Shown here: positions 21,945 through 32,111 of the stretch, piece after piece
How the letters are laid out: every line of letters begins with the position of its first letter
Numbering within the stretch: the first letter of the stretch is position 1
NCBI RefSeq assembly: GCF_014764365.1
Contig: NZ_CP061718.1
Location: forward strand, 1,736,001-1,800,000
Reading direction: 5' to 3'
Source: Roseococcus microcysteis
GTDB lineage: Bacteria > Pseudomonadota > Alphaproteobacteria > Acetobacterales > Acetobacteraceae
DNA length: 64,000 nt
Position numbers and translations under genes: made by a program
Notes under the pieces: model-generated
Database searches by the model: none
Told to the model about the DNA's origin: nothing
What the model saw: only the letters and a program-made list of their open reading frames with translations

Positions 21945-24900
21945 GATGTCATCCTTTCGGCGAGCTCCACGAGGCCGCGCAAGGGAACGCCGATCCAGGT
22001 GGGGCGGTTGGCGGCCTCGTAACGTATTTCGTAGGCGGCCTTCTCCAGCAGGAAGAGGTCGAGCAGCGCGGCCTCCGCCCCCGCCGGCACCCAGGGCTCG
22101 GGTGCCGCGGCATGCACCTCGCGATAGGCGTCGAGGAAGACCGTCGCGGTCTCCTGCTTCCAGCGCGCGAAGAGGGCGGCGCGGCGATCGGCCGGGGCCG
22201 CGGCCACGGTGTCGTTGCCCTCGCCCACATGCGCCGCGTAGTCGAGGCTGCGGAGAAGCCCCGCCACGTCCCGCAGCGGGCTGCCCTTGGCGCGGCGTTC
22301 CTCCAGCGTGCGCGCGGGCTCGCCCTCGAAATCCACGATCACGGCATCGCCCTGGGCCACCAGCACCTGGCCCAGGTGGAAGTCGCCATGCACGCGCGTC
22401 TTGAGCGCGCCCTCCGCCGATTGCGCGAGGCGCTTGGCCGCCTCGTGCAGGGCCTTGCGCTTCCCGATGACGAAGCGGGCACGTTCGGCATCCGCCTCAT
22501 CCAGCTCGGCGCGGGCCAGCAGGTCCAGCGCGGGGTCGAGCTGTTCCAGCACGCCCTTCGCCCAGGCCGCACGGTCGGCCTCGGTGGCGGTCTCCGGGGC
22601 GAAGGCCTCGTCGCGGCTGGCCGAGGCCAGGGTGGCGTGGAGCTCGCCCAGGCGGCGGCCCAGCAGCGCGGCAAAGCCCTGGTAGCCCGCGAAGACATCC
22701 TCCGGCGTTTCGTCATGCAGCGCCGCGTCGTCAATGGCGCGGCCCAGCCAGTCGAGCGTCCAGCCCCAGCCATCGCCCTGGTTGCGGACGAAGCCCTGCA
22801 CCAGCATCAGCGTGTGCGGCATGCCGTCGGGGGACACGCGCACCACCTCGCCCAGCAGGGGCGCGATGTTGGCGAAGCCCGCCTCGGTCAGGTGGCGCGT
22901 CATCTCCGCCTCCGGGTGGATGCCCGGGTTGATGCGGCGGATGATCTTCAGCACCACCTGCTCGCCATAAATCAGGGAGGAGTTGGACTGCTCCGCGGAA
23001 AGCCGCCGCACTTCGGCGGCTTCCGGCATCACGATGTCGGTGAGGCGCGAGGTGGCGTTGAAGCGGATCTCCCCCGCATCGCTGTTCAGGCGCAGCCCGG
23101 CGCGCAAGGCGGACAGCACGGCGGCCGGCATGCGGTCATCGGCGAAGGCGTCGGTGAGGTAGCCCACGCGCCGCCCCTGCCGCAGCCGGGCCAGCGCCAG
23201 CTGCGAGGAGAGCGGGCCGCTGCCCTCCATGTCCTCCATGCCGGCCAATGGCAGGGCGTAGCGCTCGGTGCGGCCGGGGAGGTTCACCTCCACCTCGGCC
23301 ATCACCACCGCACCCTGCGTCTCGGGCAGTGTCGCGATGGCGTCGAGGCGCAGCGCGCCGAGCTTCTCTCCCTTCGACGCGAACCAGCGCCGCTTGGGCA
23401 GGTATTCGGGCAGCACCTGCTGCTCCAGCTCCGCCCTCGTGGTGGCGCCCAGCATCTCCTTCACATTGGCGCGCAGCACCAGCGTGCGCAGGTCCGGCAG
23501 GGGCTCCGGCGAGGGCGTGTGCCAGGCCGGCAGCGCCTGGTCCGCCGCCAGCACGAACCAGTAGAAGCCATAGGGCGGCAGCGTCAGCAGGTAGGGAAGC
23601 TGGCCCACGGGCGGGAAGCTCGTGCCACCCAGCATCTCCACCGGCACGCGGCCGGCCATGGCCGAGAGGTCCAGCTCCACCGCCTGGGCCGAGCGCGAGA
23701 GATTGAACACGCAGAGAATCGTGTCCTCCTCATACTCGCGCACATAGGCCAGCACCTTGCGGTTCGCAGGGTAGAGCAGCCGCATGCCGCCGCGGCCAAA
23801 GGCCTGGCTGCGCTTGCGCACGCCCAGCATGCGGCGCATCCAGTTCAGCAGCGAATGCGGGTCGCGCGCCTGCATCTCCACATTCACGGCCTGGAAGCCG
23901 TACATCGGGTCCTGCAGGGGCGGCAGCACCAGGGCGGCGGGGTCGGCGCGGCTGAACCCGCCATTCCGGTCGGGCGACCACTGCATGGGCGTGCGCACGC
24001 CGTCACGATCGCGCAGGAAGATGTTGTCCCCCATGCCGATCTCGTCGCCGTAGTAGATGACGGGCGTGCCGGGCATGGAGAGCAGCAGCCCGTTCATCAG
24101 CTCGATGCGCCGGCGGTCGCGTTGCAGCAGCGGCGCCAGGCGACGGCGGATGCCGAGGTTGATGCGCGCGCGGTTGTCCGCGGCATAGGTGCTCCAGAGG
24201 TAGTCACGCTCCTTGTCGGTCACCATTTCGAGCGTCAGCTCGTCATGGTTCCGCAGGAAGATGGCCCATTGGCAGCCCTCGGGGATGTCCGGCGTCTGGC
24301 GCAGGATGTCCGTGATGGGGAAACGGTCCTCCTGCGCGATGGACATGTACATGCGCGGCATCAGCGGGAAGTGGAATGCCATGTGGCATTCATCGCCCTC
24401 GCCGAAATAGACCTGCGTGTCCTCGGGCCACTGGTTCGCCTCGGCCAGCAGCATCTTGTCCGGGAAGTCCTGGTCCAGCTTGGCGCGGATGCGCTTCAGG
24501 ATGGCGTGGGTCTCTTCCAGGTTCTCGTTGTTGGTGCCCTCGCGCTCCACCAGGTAGGGCACGGCGTCGAGCCGCAGCCCATCCACGCCGATGTCGAGCC
24601 AGAACTTCATGGCCCCCAGCACTTCGGTCATCACGCGCGGGTTGTCGAAGTTCAGGTCGGGCTGGTGGCTGTAGAATCGGTGCCAGAAATAGGCCTTCGC
24701 CTTGTCGTCCCAGGTCCAGTTGGACTTCTCGGTGTCGCAGAAGATGACGCGCGTGCCGTCATACTTCTCGTCCGTGTCGGACCACACATAGAAATCCCGC
24801 GCGGGCGAGCCGGGCTTGGATTCGCGGGCCTTCTGGAACCACGGGTGCTGGTCGCTGGTGTGGTTGATGACCAGCTCCGTGATGACGCGCAGGCCGCGCG

Positions 24901-25174
24901 CATGCGCCTCGCGCACGAAGCGCTTGGCGTCGCGGAGATTGCCGTAGCTCGGGTTCACGCCGCGGTAGTCCGCGATGTCATAGCCATCATCGCGCAGCGG
25001 GCTCGGGTAGAAGGGCAGCAGCCACAGCGTGTCCACGCCGAGTTCCGAAATGTAGTCCAGCTTCTGCATCAGCCCGGCGAAATCGCCGATGCCGTCGTCA
25101 TTGCCGTCGAAGAAGCTCTTGACGTGAAGCTGGTAGATGACCGCGTCGCGGTACCAGTGCGGATCCTGCGCCAT
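21941..25174 (-). CDS. treS: Trehalose synthase fused to maltokinase (TreS-Mak)
   Basis: 1077 residues. Residues 1 to about 550 are a GH13_16 trehalose synthase with Asp203 ([10 protein letters not shown]), Glu245 (LLAEANQW) and Asp311 ([10 protein letters not shown]). From about residue 580 onward comes a maltokinase domain. Its N-cap region holds [15 protein letters not shown], and its kinase core includes the [12 protein letters not shown] catalytic loop and the [11 protein letters not shown] metal-binding motif. The fusion converts trehalose to maltose and then to alpha-maltose-1-phosphate with ATP, the donor for GlgE. It starts three bases after the glgE stop. Fusions of this kind are established in GlgE-pathway clusters. 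Confidence 0.96.
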   Translation of the reverse strand: MAQDPHWYRDAVIYQLHVKSFFDGNDDGIGDFAGLMQKLDYISELGVDTLWLLPFYPSPLRDDGYDIADYRGVNPSYGNLRDAKRFVREAHARGLRVITELVINHTSDQHPWFQKARESKPGSPARDFYVWSDTDEKYDGTRVIFCDTEKSNWTWDDKAKAYFWHRFYSHQPDLNFDNPRVMTEVLGAMKFWLDIGVDGLRLDAVPYLVEREGTNNENLEETHAILKRIRAKLDQDFPDKMLLAEANQWPEDTQVYFGEGDECHMAFHFPLMPRMYMSIAQEDRFPITDILRQTPDIPEGCQWAIFLRNHDELTLEMVTDKERDYLWSTYAADNRARINLGIRRRLAPLLQRDRRRIELMNGLLLSMPGTPVIYYGDEIGMGDNIFLRDRDGVRTPMQWSPDRNGGFSRADPAALVLPPLQDPMYGFQAVNVEMQARDPHSLLNWMRRMLGVRKRSQAFGRGGMRLLYPANRKVLAYVREYEEDTILCVFNLSRSAQAVELDLSAMAGRVPVEMLGGTSFPPVGQLPYLLTLPPYGFYWFVLAADQALPAWHTPSPEPLPDLRTLVLRANVKEMLGATTRAELEQQVLPEYLPKRRWFASKGEKLGALRLDAIATLPETQGAVVMAEVEVNLPGRTERYALPLAGMEDMEGSGPLSSQLALARLRQGRRVGYLTDAFADDRMPAAVLSALRAGLRLNSDAGEIRFNATSRLTDIVMPEAAEVRRLSAEQSNSSLIYGEQVVLKIIRRINPGIHPEAEMTRHLTEAGFANIAPLLGEVVRVSPDGMPHTLMLVQGFVRNQGDGWGWTLDWLGRAIDDAALHDETPEDVFAGYQGFAALLGRRLGELHATLASASRDEAFAPETATEADRAAWAKGVLEQLDPALDLLARAELDEADAERARFVIGKRKALHEAAKRLAQSAEGALKTRVHGDFHLGQVLVAQGDAVIVDFEGEPARTLEERRAKGSPLRDVAGLLRSLDYAAHVGEGNDTVAAAPADRRAALFARWKQETATVFLDAYREVHAAAPEPWVPAGAEAALLDLFLLEKAAYEIRYEAANRPTWIGVPLRGLVELAERMTS

Positions 25175-25177
25175 GGC

Positions 25178-28100
25178 TCAGACGCCCCCCGCCGGGCGGA
25201 CGCGCCAGATGCCGAAGGGCAGTTCATGGGGATCAAGCGTGATCTGCTGCACTTTTCCGCTCCATGTGAAGCTGTGTCCGCGCATGAGGTCTTCCACCTC
25301 CAGCGCCGCGTGGTCGGGCAGGCCCCATTCCCAGAGCGGCACCTCCACCGAGGCCTGCTGCACCGCATGCGGGTCGAGGCTGACGGCAATGAGCAGCACG
25401 TTGCTCCGGTCCGCGCTCTGCTTGCGGAACCACAGCACCTGGTCGTTGAAGGCGTGGTGGAAGGCGAGGCCCAGATGGCTTTGCAGCGCCGGGTTGCCGC
25501 GGCGGATGGCGTTCAGCCGCGTCACCTCGTCCACGATGTCGCCCGGCGCGCGGTCGGGCCAGACGCGGAGCTGGTATTTCTCGCTGTCGAGATACTCTTC
25601 CTTGCCCGGCATGGCGCGCGCCTCGCAATACTCGAAGCCCTGGTAGAGGCCCCACAGCCCCGAGAGCGTGGTGGCCAGCGCCGCACGGATCAGGAAGCCT
25701 GGCCGCCCCGATTGCTGCAGGAATTTCGGATTGATGTCCGGCGTGTTCACGAAGAAGTGCGGGCGGAAGAAATCCTTCGGCGCCGTCGTGGTCAGCTCCG
25801 TCAGATACTCCGTCAGCCCCGCCTTGTCGTTGCGCCAAGTGAAGTAGGTGTAGCTCTGGCTGTAGCCGACCTTGGCAAGGCGATACATCACCTTGGGCCG
25901 CGTGAAGGCCTCGGAGAGGAACGCCGCATCGGGAAATTCCGCGCGGATGTCCGCGATCAGCCACTCCCAGAAGGGGAAGGGCTTGGTGTGCGGGTTGTCC
26001 ACACGGAACAGCCTGACACCCTGCACGCACCAGAAGCGCACCACGTCGCGCAAGGCGTTCCACAGCGCGGGCTTCGCACCCTTCGCGTAGAAATCGACGT
26101 TGACGATGTCCTCGTACTTCTTGGGCGGGTTCTCGGCGTAGCGGATGGAGCCGTCGGGCCGCCACTCGAACCAGTCCTTGTGGTCGCGCAGCCAGGGGTG
26201 GTCGGGGCTGCACTGGATGGCGAAATCCAGCGCCAGCTCCAGCCCATGCTCCCGCGCCGCGCGCACCAGCCGAAGGAAATCCTCCAGCGTGCCGAGTTCC
26301 GGGTGCAGCGCGTCATGCCCGCCCGCCTCGGAACCGATGGCGTAGGGGCTGCCCGGATCATCGGGCCCCGGCGTCAGGCTGTTGTTGCGGCCCTTGCGGT
26401 TCTTCCGCCCGATCGGGTGGACGGGCGGGAAGTACAGCACGTCGAAGCCCATGCCGCGGATGCGCGGCAGCTGGCGGATCACATCGTCGAAGGTGCCGTG
26501 CCGCGTCTCGCTGCCGGACTGGCTGCGGGGGAAGATTTCGTACCAGCTGGCGAAGCCCGCGCCGGTACGTTCCGCCTCCACCGGCATCTCGGCCGAGCGA
26601 AGCTTGAAGGGACGGTCATCGGCGGCCGCCATCAGCCGCGCCGTGTCGGGCGCCAGCAACAGGGCCAGCTTCTCCGCATCGCCCGCCGCGGTGATGCGCG
26701 CGGCCAGCGCCGCCACCTCCCCGCCCGCGCGCTGGCCCGCGGCCTCGACCAGGCGGCGGCCCTCTTCCAGTTCGACGCCGATGGCGACACCGGCGGCGTG
26801 CTTCTTCTGCAACTCGTCGTGGAAGCTGGCGAAGGCGTCGCGCCAGGCTTCGATCACGAAGAGGTAGCGGCCCATGCGCTCCAGCGGGAAGCGCGCGGTC
26901 CAGGCGTCATTGCCGAGCGGCGTCAGGCGCACCTCGCGCCACGAATCCTCATCCACCGCGCGCCAGAGCAGGGCGGCGCCCAGCTTGTCATGCCCGTCGC
27001 AGATGATGTCGCAGGTGACCTCGACCACCTCGCCCACGATGCGCTTCACGGCGAAGCGGCCATCCTCCACGCTGGGGGTAATGGCCTCGATGCCCAGGCG
27101 CGGCGCCTCGGTCGCGGCGGGCAGGGCCGCGCCACGGATGGGCGCGGATGCCTCGGCGCGATAGATGCGGGTCTCGCCGCCGCGCAGCGTGACCTCACCG
27201 TCCGGCAGCAAGGGCGCGCCCTCCTCCGGACAGCAGGGGGTGAAGCGGGTGAAGACGCCGCCCGTGCCAGGCAACAACGCCGCGGCCGTCACGCTGGCCA
27301 CCTGGTGCAGGTCGGTGTTGGCGAGGGTGAGGGTGGCCCCCTCCGCCCCCCGCGCATCCGTCCCATGGGCGCGCAGCAGCGCGGCCACGGGGGCGCCGGG
27401 GCCGGTCAGCGGCCGCAGCTCACCCGCCGCCAGCGCCTGGCCTTGCAGGGCGGCGTTGGTGGCGCGCAGCTCGTCTTCCAGATCGAAGCCGGAATTGCGG
27501 CGCAGCCATTCCCAGTCGCCGGGGCGGTCGCGCGCGGCGTCCAGCGGGCGGCGCGCGCCGAATTCGAAGCCCATGGGCACGAGCAACCCCGCCCCCATGC
27601 CGGCGGCGAGGCGCAGATGGCGCAGCGCGGCCAGCCGGGCGAGGCCGGGGTCGGCCTCCTGCGCCGCAAGGCGCGGTCCGAAGGGTGCCTCCACCGTGGC
27701 GAGGGTGGGGCCGAGGGGGGCGAGGCGCTGCGCCTCCTCCGCCAGCCAGCCGCCCCGCAAATCCCACCAGGCCAGGCTGTTGAAGGCGCCGGCGAAGCCA
27801 AGGCCCGCGAGGCCCGGCACGGCCTCGGCCGGCAGGCCGGGCGTCCAGGCGAGGAAGCGCGCCCGGGGGACGGCGGCCATCAGCCGGCGCCAGACGCTGG
27901 CCGGCACGGAGGCCGGCGCATGGCAGCGGAAACCGGCCAGGCCCGCCTCGACGAAGCGGCGCAGACGTTCCTCCCACCAGGCGCCCAGCGCCTCCAGCGC
28001 TTCCGCGTCATTCCAGCGGGCCAGGGCGATGGCGCGGTCGGGCGGCGGCAGGCGGGGGTCCGGCAGGGCATCGGCGCCAGGGGCCTCGAACCAGCCGGCA

Positions 28101-28552
28101 TGGTCATGGGCCAGGCGCCCATCGGCCGCCACGCGGTCCAGAACCAGGTCCATGTAGAGATCGAGCCCGCGCGCGCGCGCCTTGTCCGCGAGCTGCTTCA
28201 GCGCGGCGGCGCTGTCGCCCGCGGCCTCCAGCACGGGGTGCGCCGCATCAGGATCGCCCATCTGATAGAGGTGGCCGGCACCGCCGGGGGCGACGGGGGG
28301 CGGGATCAGCACGCCGTTGAAGCCAAGCGCCGCGGCGCGGTCCAGCGCCGCATCCCAGGCCGGCAGGGCGCCCACCAGCAGCGGATGCAGCAGGTAGAGC
28401 CGGGGTGCGGGCGGTGCGGCGGGTGACGGCGCGCGGGCAACCGCCTCGGACGGGCGCGGCTTGGGCACCGCCTTGGCGCGGGCGGGTGCTGGACCCGCGG
28501 CGCGGGCCTTCGGTTGGGCCGTCTTGGGCTTGCTCGGGCGGGCTTCCGCCAT
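25178..28552 (-). CDS. glgE: Alpha-1,4-glucan:maltose-1-phosphate maltosyltransferase with a long N-terminal extension
   Basis: 1124 residues from the ATG at 28552, preceded by GGAGGT; an ATG four codons upstream lacks such a site. Residues 484-1124 are GlgE of GH13_3. The N-domain ([16 protein letters not shown]) is followed by a barrel with nucleophile Asp852 ([16 protein letters not shown]), Glu881 ([13 protein letters not shown]) and Asp939 (NTPDINP), at the spacing seen in characterised GlgE. Residues 1-45 are Ala/Pro/Lys-rich. Residues 46 to about 480 look like a second amylase-type barrel whose catalytic positions are lost, for example GFRCHAPA where GxRxDAxx is expected. GlgE alone is normally about 660-700 residues, so this is nearly double. 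It is the first gene of the operon. Confidence 0.95.
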   Translation of the reverse strand: MAEARPSKPKTAQPKARAAGPAPARAKAVPKPRPSEAVARAPSPAAPPAPRLYLLHPLLVGALPAWDAALDRAAALGFNGVLIPPPVAPGGAGHLYQMGDPDAAHPVLEAAGDSAAALKQLADKARARGLDLYMDLVLDRVAADGRLAHDHAGWFEAPGADALPDPRLPPPDRAIALARWNDAEALEALGAWWEERLRRFVEAGLAGFRCHAPASVPASVWRRLMAAVPRARFLAWTPGLPAEAVPGLAGLGFAGAFNSLAWWDLRGGWLAEEAQRLAPLGPTLATVEAPFGPRLAAQEADPGLARLAALRHLRLAAGMGAGLLVPMGFEFGARRPLDAARDRPGDWEWLRRNSGFDLEDELRATNAALQGQALAAGELRPLTGPGAPVAALLRAHGTDARGAEGATLTLANTDLHQVASVTAAALLPGTGGVFTRFTPCCPEEGAPLLPDGEVTLRGGETRIYRAEASAPIRGAALPAATEAPRLGIEAITPSVEDGRFAVKRIVGEVVEVTCDIICDGHDKLGAALLWRAVDEDSWREVRLTPLGNDAWTARFPLERMGRYLFVIEAWRDAFASFHDELQKKHAAGVAIGVELEEGRRLVEAAGQRAGGEVAALAARITAAGDAEKLALLLAPDTARLMAAADDRPFKLRSAEMPVEAERTGAGFASWYEIFPRSQSGSETRHGTFDDVIRQLPRIRGMGFDVLYFPPVHPIGRKNRKGRNNSLTPGPDDPGSPYAIGSEAGGHDALHPELGTLEDFLRLVRAAREHGLELALDFAIQCSPDHPWLRDHKDWFEWRPDGSIRYAENPPKKYEDIVNVDFYAKGAKPALWNALRDVVRFWCVQGVRLFRVDNPHTKPFPFWEWLIADIRAEFPDAAFLSEAFTRPKVMYRLAKVGYSQSYTYFTWRNDKAGLTEYLTELTTTAPKDFFRPHFFVNTPDINPKFLQQSGRPGFLIRAALATTLSGLWGLYQGFEYCEARAMPGKEEYLDSEKYQLRVWPDRAPGDIVDEVTRLNAIRRGNPALQSHLGLAFHHAFNDQVLWFRKQSADRSNVLLIAVSLDPHAVQQASVEVPLWEWGLPDHAALEVEDLMRGHSFTWSGKVQQITLDPHELPFGIWRVRPAGGV

Positions 28553-28979
28553 CCGGACCTCCATTCGCGCAGTTTCACCGCGCCGGAGGGGCCGGCGTGG
28601 CAGCGGCTCCCTTGGGTCTGGGAACCAGGATCGGGCAGCACGGCACGACGCTCAGTATCCTCTGCGGAAAAAACTCAACCGCAGATGATCCGACCGGAAC
28701 ACCACGCTTCCAGAGCCCAACGCACGACCAACAACAACAGATGCATCGAATCAGAGGCGAATTTCTCGACGGCAGGTTGACCGTCATTCCGATTCGACAA
28801 CTGGTCGGCCTTGGGCCGTGCGGGACGGATTCATACGAAATCCGGCCCGCATGACCTGATGGATTGTCCGAATATTTAGCAGCGTCTGGGCGCGTGGGAA
28901 AGCCATCAAGGGTGACGACCCGCCCCCGGAGGGGTAGACAGGGCCGCGCCCTTGAACCGCCCTCGCTGGAAGGCTTGCC
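28553..28979. other. Long divergent intergenic region upstream of the glucan operon
   Basis: About 427 bases between glgE (-) and the K+ channel (+). It is clearly less GC-rich than the flanks, mainly 28640-28890. A stem-loop has arms at 28661-28667 and 28679-28685 (TCTGCGG/CCGCAGA) around an A-rich loop, and lies about 110 bases upstream of glgE. It must contain the promoter of the six-gene operon. I could not identify a confident -35/-10 pair, a gene or a known RNA. Confidence 0.5.
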
Positions 28980-29798
28980 TTGGCACCCGACCGCCCCTCG
29001 CTCCGCCGCCGCCTCTTCGTGCAGCTCAGCCCGCGGCAATGGCCGGCCGAGGGCATGTCCCCCGCCAACAAAACGATCGGCGGGCTGATCCTGTTCTCGG
29101 TGGCGGTGGCGACGCTGGAGAGCGAGATCACCATCTATGAGGGCAATGAGGCGATCTTCTCCTGGCTGGAGATCATCCTCGGCGGCATCTTCCTGCTGGA
29201 ATACCTCACCCGCATCTGGGTGGCCCCGGAGGCCGACCCGGACGGCTCCGCCTGGCGCGCGCGGCTGCGCTTCATCACCTCGCCCGCCGGCATCCTGGAC
29301 CTGCTGGCACTGAGCCCGCTGCTGCTGGAGGAGATGGGGCCGCAGGCCTTCCTGCTGCGGCTGGCGCGCATGCTGCGCATCCTGCGCTTCGCGCGGCTGG
29401 GGCAGTTTTCCGGCGCCTTCGCCTTCCTGAAGGAGGCGATCGCCTCACGCCGGCACGAGTTGTTCCTGGGGCTGTGCGTGGCGAGCGGGCTGCTCGTGCT
29501 CTCGGCCACGCTGCTCTATGTGGTGGAGGGGGATGCCCAGCCCGAGGCCTTCGGCTCCATCCCGCGCTCCATGTGGTGGGCCATCGCGACACTCACCACG
29601 GTGGGCTATGGCGATGTGGCGCCGATCACCTGGCTCGGCCGGCTTTGCGCGGGCTTCATCGCGGTGCTGGGCATCGGCCTCATCGCCATCCCGACGGGCA
29701 TCCTCGCCGCCGCCTTCAGCGACGCGGCGGAGCAGCAGCGCATCCGCAAGGAGGCGGCGCGCAAGGCTCATGCCCAGCGCCATGGGGAGCCGCACTGA
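28980..29798 (+). CDS. Voltage-gated potassium channel (six-transmembrane)
   Basis: 272 residues with the complete Kv-type plan. The S4 voltage sensor has Arg at every third position (Arg127, 130, 133, 136 and 139 in LLRLARMLRILRFARLG). The pore helix MWWAIATL leads into the selectivity filter TTVGYGD (residues 206-212). The C-terminal tail is short, basic and probably cytoplasmic. The start is probably TTG at 28980, with GGAAGG eight bases upstream; the first in-frame ATG (29055) would remove only the cytoplasmic N-terminus. It is convergent with the aminotransferase gene, 22 bases apart. It likely conducts K+ in response to membrane potential. Confidence 0.9.
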   Translation: MAPDRPSLRRRLFVQLSPRQWPAEGMSPANKTIGGLILFSVAVATLESEITIYEGNEAIFSWLEIILGGIFLLEYLTRIWVAPEADPDGSAWRARLRFITSPAGILDLLALSPLLLEEMGPQAFLLRLARMLRILRFARLGQFSGAFAFLKEAIASRRHELFLGLCVASGLLVLSATLLYVVEGDAQPEAFGSIPRSMWWAIATLTTVGYGDVAPITWLGRLCAGFIAVLGIGLIAIPTGILAAAFSDAAEQQRIRKEAARKAHAQRHGEPH

Positions 29799-29820
29799 GC
29801 CCCCCGGGCGTTGCCTCGCC

Positions 29821-31149
29821 TTACGCGGCTTCCTTGTGGATCGCGTCGGCCAGCGTGCCGAAGATGCGGTCCACCTGCGGCTTCTCGATGATGAGCGGGG
29901 GCGAGAGGGCGATGATGTCGCCCGTCACGCGGATCAGCACGCCCTCGTCGAAGCAGCGGCGGAAGACGCGCATGGCACGATCGCCGGGCGCCCCCTCGCG
30001 CGGGGAAAGCTCGATCCCCGCGATCAGGCCGTGGTTGCGGGTATCAATGACGTTGGGGGCGGAGCGCATGGCGTGCGTCGCCTCCTCCCAATAGCCCTCG
30101 ATGGCGCGCACCCGGCCGGGCAGATCCTCGCGCACATGGATGTCAATGGCGGCGATGGCGGCGGCGGCGGCCAGCGGGTGGCCCGAATAGGTGTAGCCAT
30201 GGAAGAACTCGATGCCCGCCTGGGTGCCGTCCACGATGGTCTGGTAGATCTCGTTGCGCACCGCCACCGCGCCCATGGGCACGGCGGCATTGGTCAGCCC
30301 CTTGGCCATGGTCATGATGTCCGGCGTAACACCCAGCCGCTCGGCGCCGAAATGCGTGCCGATGCGGCCGAAGCCCGTGATCACCTCGTCGAAGATCAGC
30401 AGGATGCCGTGCTTGTCGCAGAGCGCCCGCAGCCGCTCCAGATAGCCCTTGGGCGGCACCAGCACGCCGGTCGAGCCCGCCACCGGCTCCACCATCACCG
30501 CCGCGATGGTGTCGCCATGCAGCGCCACCAGTGATTCCAGATGGTCCGCCAGATGGGCGCCATGCTCGGGCTGGCCCTTGGCGAAGGCGTTCTGCGCCGG
30601 CAAATGGGTGTGCGGCAGGTGGTCCACGTAAGGCAGCATGGCGCCGAACTGCTTGCGGTTGGGGCCGATGCCGCCCACCGACATGCCGCCGAAGCCCACG
30701 CCGTGATAGCCGCGCTCCCGCCCCACCAGGCGCACCCGCTGCGCCTGGCCGCGGGCGCGCTGGTAGGCCAGCGCGATCTTGAGCGCGGTGTCGGCGCTCT
30801 CGCTACCCGAATTGGTGAAGAAGACCCGGTCCAGCCCGTCCGGCGTCAGGTCGGCCACGCGCGCCGCCGCCTCGAAGGCGATGGGGTGGCCGAGCTGGAA
30901 GGTGGGGGCGAAGTCCAGGATGGCGGCCTGCTTCTGGATGGCCTCCACGATCTCGCGCCGCCCATGGCCGGCATTGCAGCACCACAGGCCCGCCGTGCCG
31001 TCCAGCACCTCGCGGCCCTCCGGCGTGTAGTAATGCATGCCCTCCGCCCGGGCGAGCAGCCGCGGGGTGCCCTTGAAATACTTGTTGTCCGAGTAGGGCA
31101 TCCAGAACGCGTCGAGGTTGTTCGGACGCGGGACCGAGATCTCGTTCAT
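29821..31149 (-). CDS. Class III aminotransferase, omega-amino acid:pyruvate type
   Basis: 442 residues. PLP-dependent fold type I; Lys283 in MTMAKGLTNAAVPMG forms the Schiff base and Asp254 in LLIFDEVITGFGR pairs with the pyridine nitrogen. The N-terminus (NNLDAFWMPYSDNKYFKGTP) is characteristic of beta-alanine/omega-amino acid:pyruvate transaminases, which move amino groups from omega-amino acids or amines to pyruvate. It stands alone, in convergent orientation to the channel gene. Whether beta-alanine, taurine or another amine is the natural donor cannot be told. Confidence 0.9.
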   Translation of the reverse strand: MNEISVPRPNNLDAFWMPYSDNKYFKGTPRLLARAEGMHYYTPEGREVLDGTAGLWCCNAGHGRREIVEAIQKQAAILDFAPTFQLGHPIAFEAAARVADLTPDGLDRVFFTNSGSESADTALKIALAYQRARGQAQRVRLVGRERGYHGVGFGGMSVGGIGPNRKQFGAMLPYVDHLPHTHLPAQNAFAKGQPEHGAHLADHLESLVALHGDTIAAVMVEPVAGSTGVLVPPKGYLERLRALCDKHGILLIFDEVITGFGRIGTHFGAERLGVTPDIMTMAKGLTNAAVPMGAVAVRNEIYQTIVDGTQAGIEFFHGYTYSGHPLAAAAAIAAIDIHVREDLPGRVRAIEGYWEEATHAMRSAPNVIDTRNHGLIAGIELSPREGAPGDRAMRVFRRCFDEGVLIRVTGDIIALSPPLIIEKPQVDRIFGTLADAIHKEAA

Positions 31150-31216
31150 GGCACGGGGCTCCTTCGCGGGGCAGGATAGGCCCTGCCGCGCCCGGCGTCA
31201 GGCCCCCGTCCGTGGC

Positions 31217-32038
31217 CTATCCGATGCGCGTGGCGCGCAGCGAGAGGGAAAGCGGCAGCCAGGCCTTGTCCGGCCAGCGCCAGAAGCCGTCGGGGCCGCG
31301 CGGCAGGCCGGGAAACAGCGCCCAGGGCAGGGCGTCATGCTCCTCGAAGCGGTCCAGGCGGAAGCCCGCCTCCAGCAGCGCGCCCAGTATGTCCGAGAGC
31401 GGGTGCTGGAATTCGATGGTGCGGGAGTGGGAGAGGCGCGCCTCGGGGTCCGCATAGTCCTCGGTGCTGTCGAAGGGCAGGGGTGCGCGGGCGAAATAGG
31501 GGTAGGACCAGCGCGGATGGTCCCCCTCCCACCCGTCGAAGACCAGGGCGGCGGGGTGGGCGTCGGCGAAGGCCAGGCTGCCGCCCGGGCGCAGGAAATG
31601 GGCCATGCTCCGCGCCCAGGCGCGCACATCCGGCAGCCAGGTGATGGTGCCCCAGGAGGCGAAGGCCAGGTCGAAGCGCCCGGCCTCGGCGGGCAGGGTC
31701 TCGGCGCAGGCCTGCGCGTCGGACAAGGCGAAGCGGCAGGCGGAGGCGCCGCATTCGGCGGCGAGCGCGCGGGCCGCGTCCAGCGCGGCGGGGCTGAAAT
31801 CCACGCCCAGCACCTCCTTGGCCCCCGCCTGGGCGATGGCGATGCTGTCATGGCCGATATGGCATTGCAGATGCGCCACCCTGAGCCCCGCCACCGGCCC
31901 CAGCACCCCCGTCACGATGCCATCGAGCCGCCCCCGCCCCGCCCGGTGCGAGGTCAGGTCATAGCCACGCGGGCCGAGATGCACCCCGACCCTCTCATCC
32001 CAATTCGCGCGGTTCAGGCGCTGCCATTCCGTTTCCAT
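31217..32038 (-). CDS. Class I SAM-dependent methyltransferase
   Basis: 273 residues. Motif I is a variant (VAHLQCHIGHDSIAIAQAGA, Cys-His-Ile-Gly instead of GxGxG), followed by motif II acidic VLGVDFSPAALDAAR and a motif IV block FDLAFASWGTITWLPD. Proteins with the LQCHIGxDT variant are a recognised group of small-molecule methyltransferases. The start at 32038 was chosen because it precedes the conserved WQRLNRANWDERV segment. The gene is divergent from lutB with 73 bases between them. The substrate is unknown. Confidence 0.82.
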   Translation of the reverse strand: METEWQRLNRANWDERVGVHLGPRGYDLTSHRAGRGRLDGIVTGVLGPVAGLRVAHLQCHIGHDSIAIAQAGAKEVLGVDFSPAALDAARALAAECGASACRFALSDAQACAETLPAEAGRFDLAFASWGTITWLPDVRAWARSMAHFLRPGGSLAFADAHPAALVFDGWEGDHPRWSYPYFARAPLPFDSTEDYADPEARLSHSRTIEFQHPLSDILGALLEAGFRLDRFEEHDALPWALFPGLPRGPDGFWRWPDKAWLPLSLSLRATRIG

Positions 32039-32111
32039 GCGGCCCGGCTTAGCACCCGGGGGCCGCGGGCGCAGCATTCCGGTCGCGGCGCGGCTGCGCT
32101 ATGCTGGGGGC

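Noticed and set aside
22112-28426. A 2104-codon open frame on the + strand opposite treS-mak and glgE
   Set aside because: It is the antisense shadow of two well-supported enzymes. The product is His/Arg/Gly-rich with no domains, as expected when GC-rich codons are read backwards.
28553-28564. ATG at 28564 as the start of GlgE
   Set aside because: It lacks an upstream ribosome site, whereas GGAGGT lies correctly placed for the ATG at 28552.
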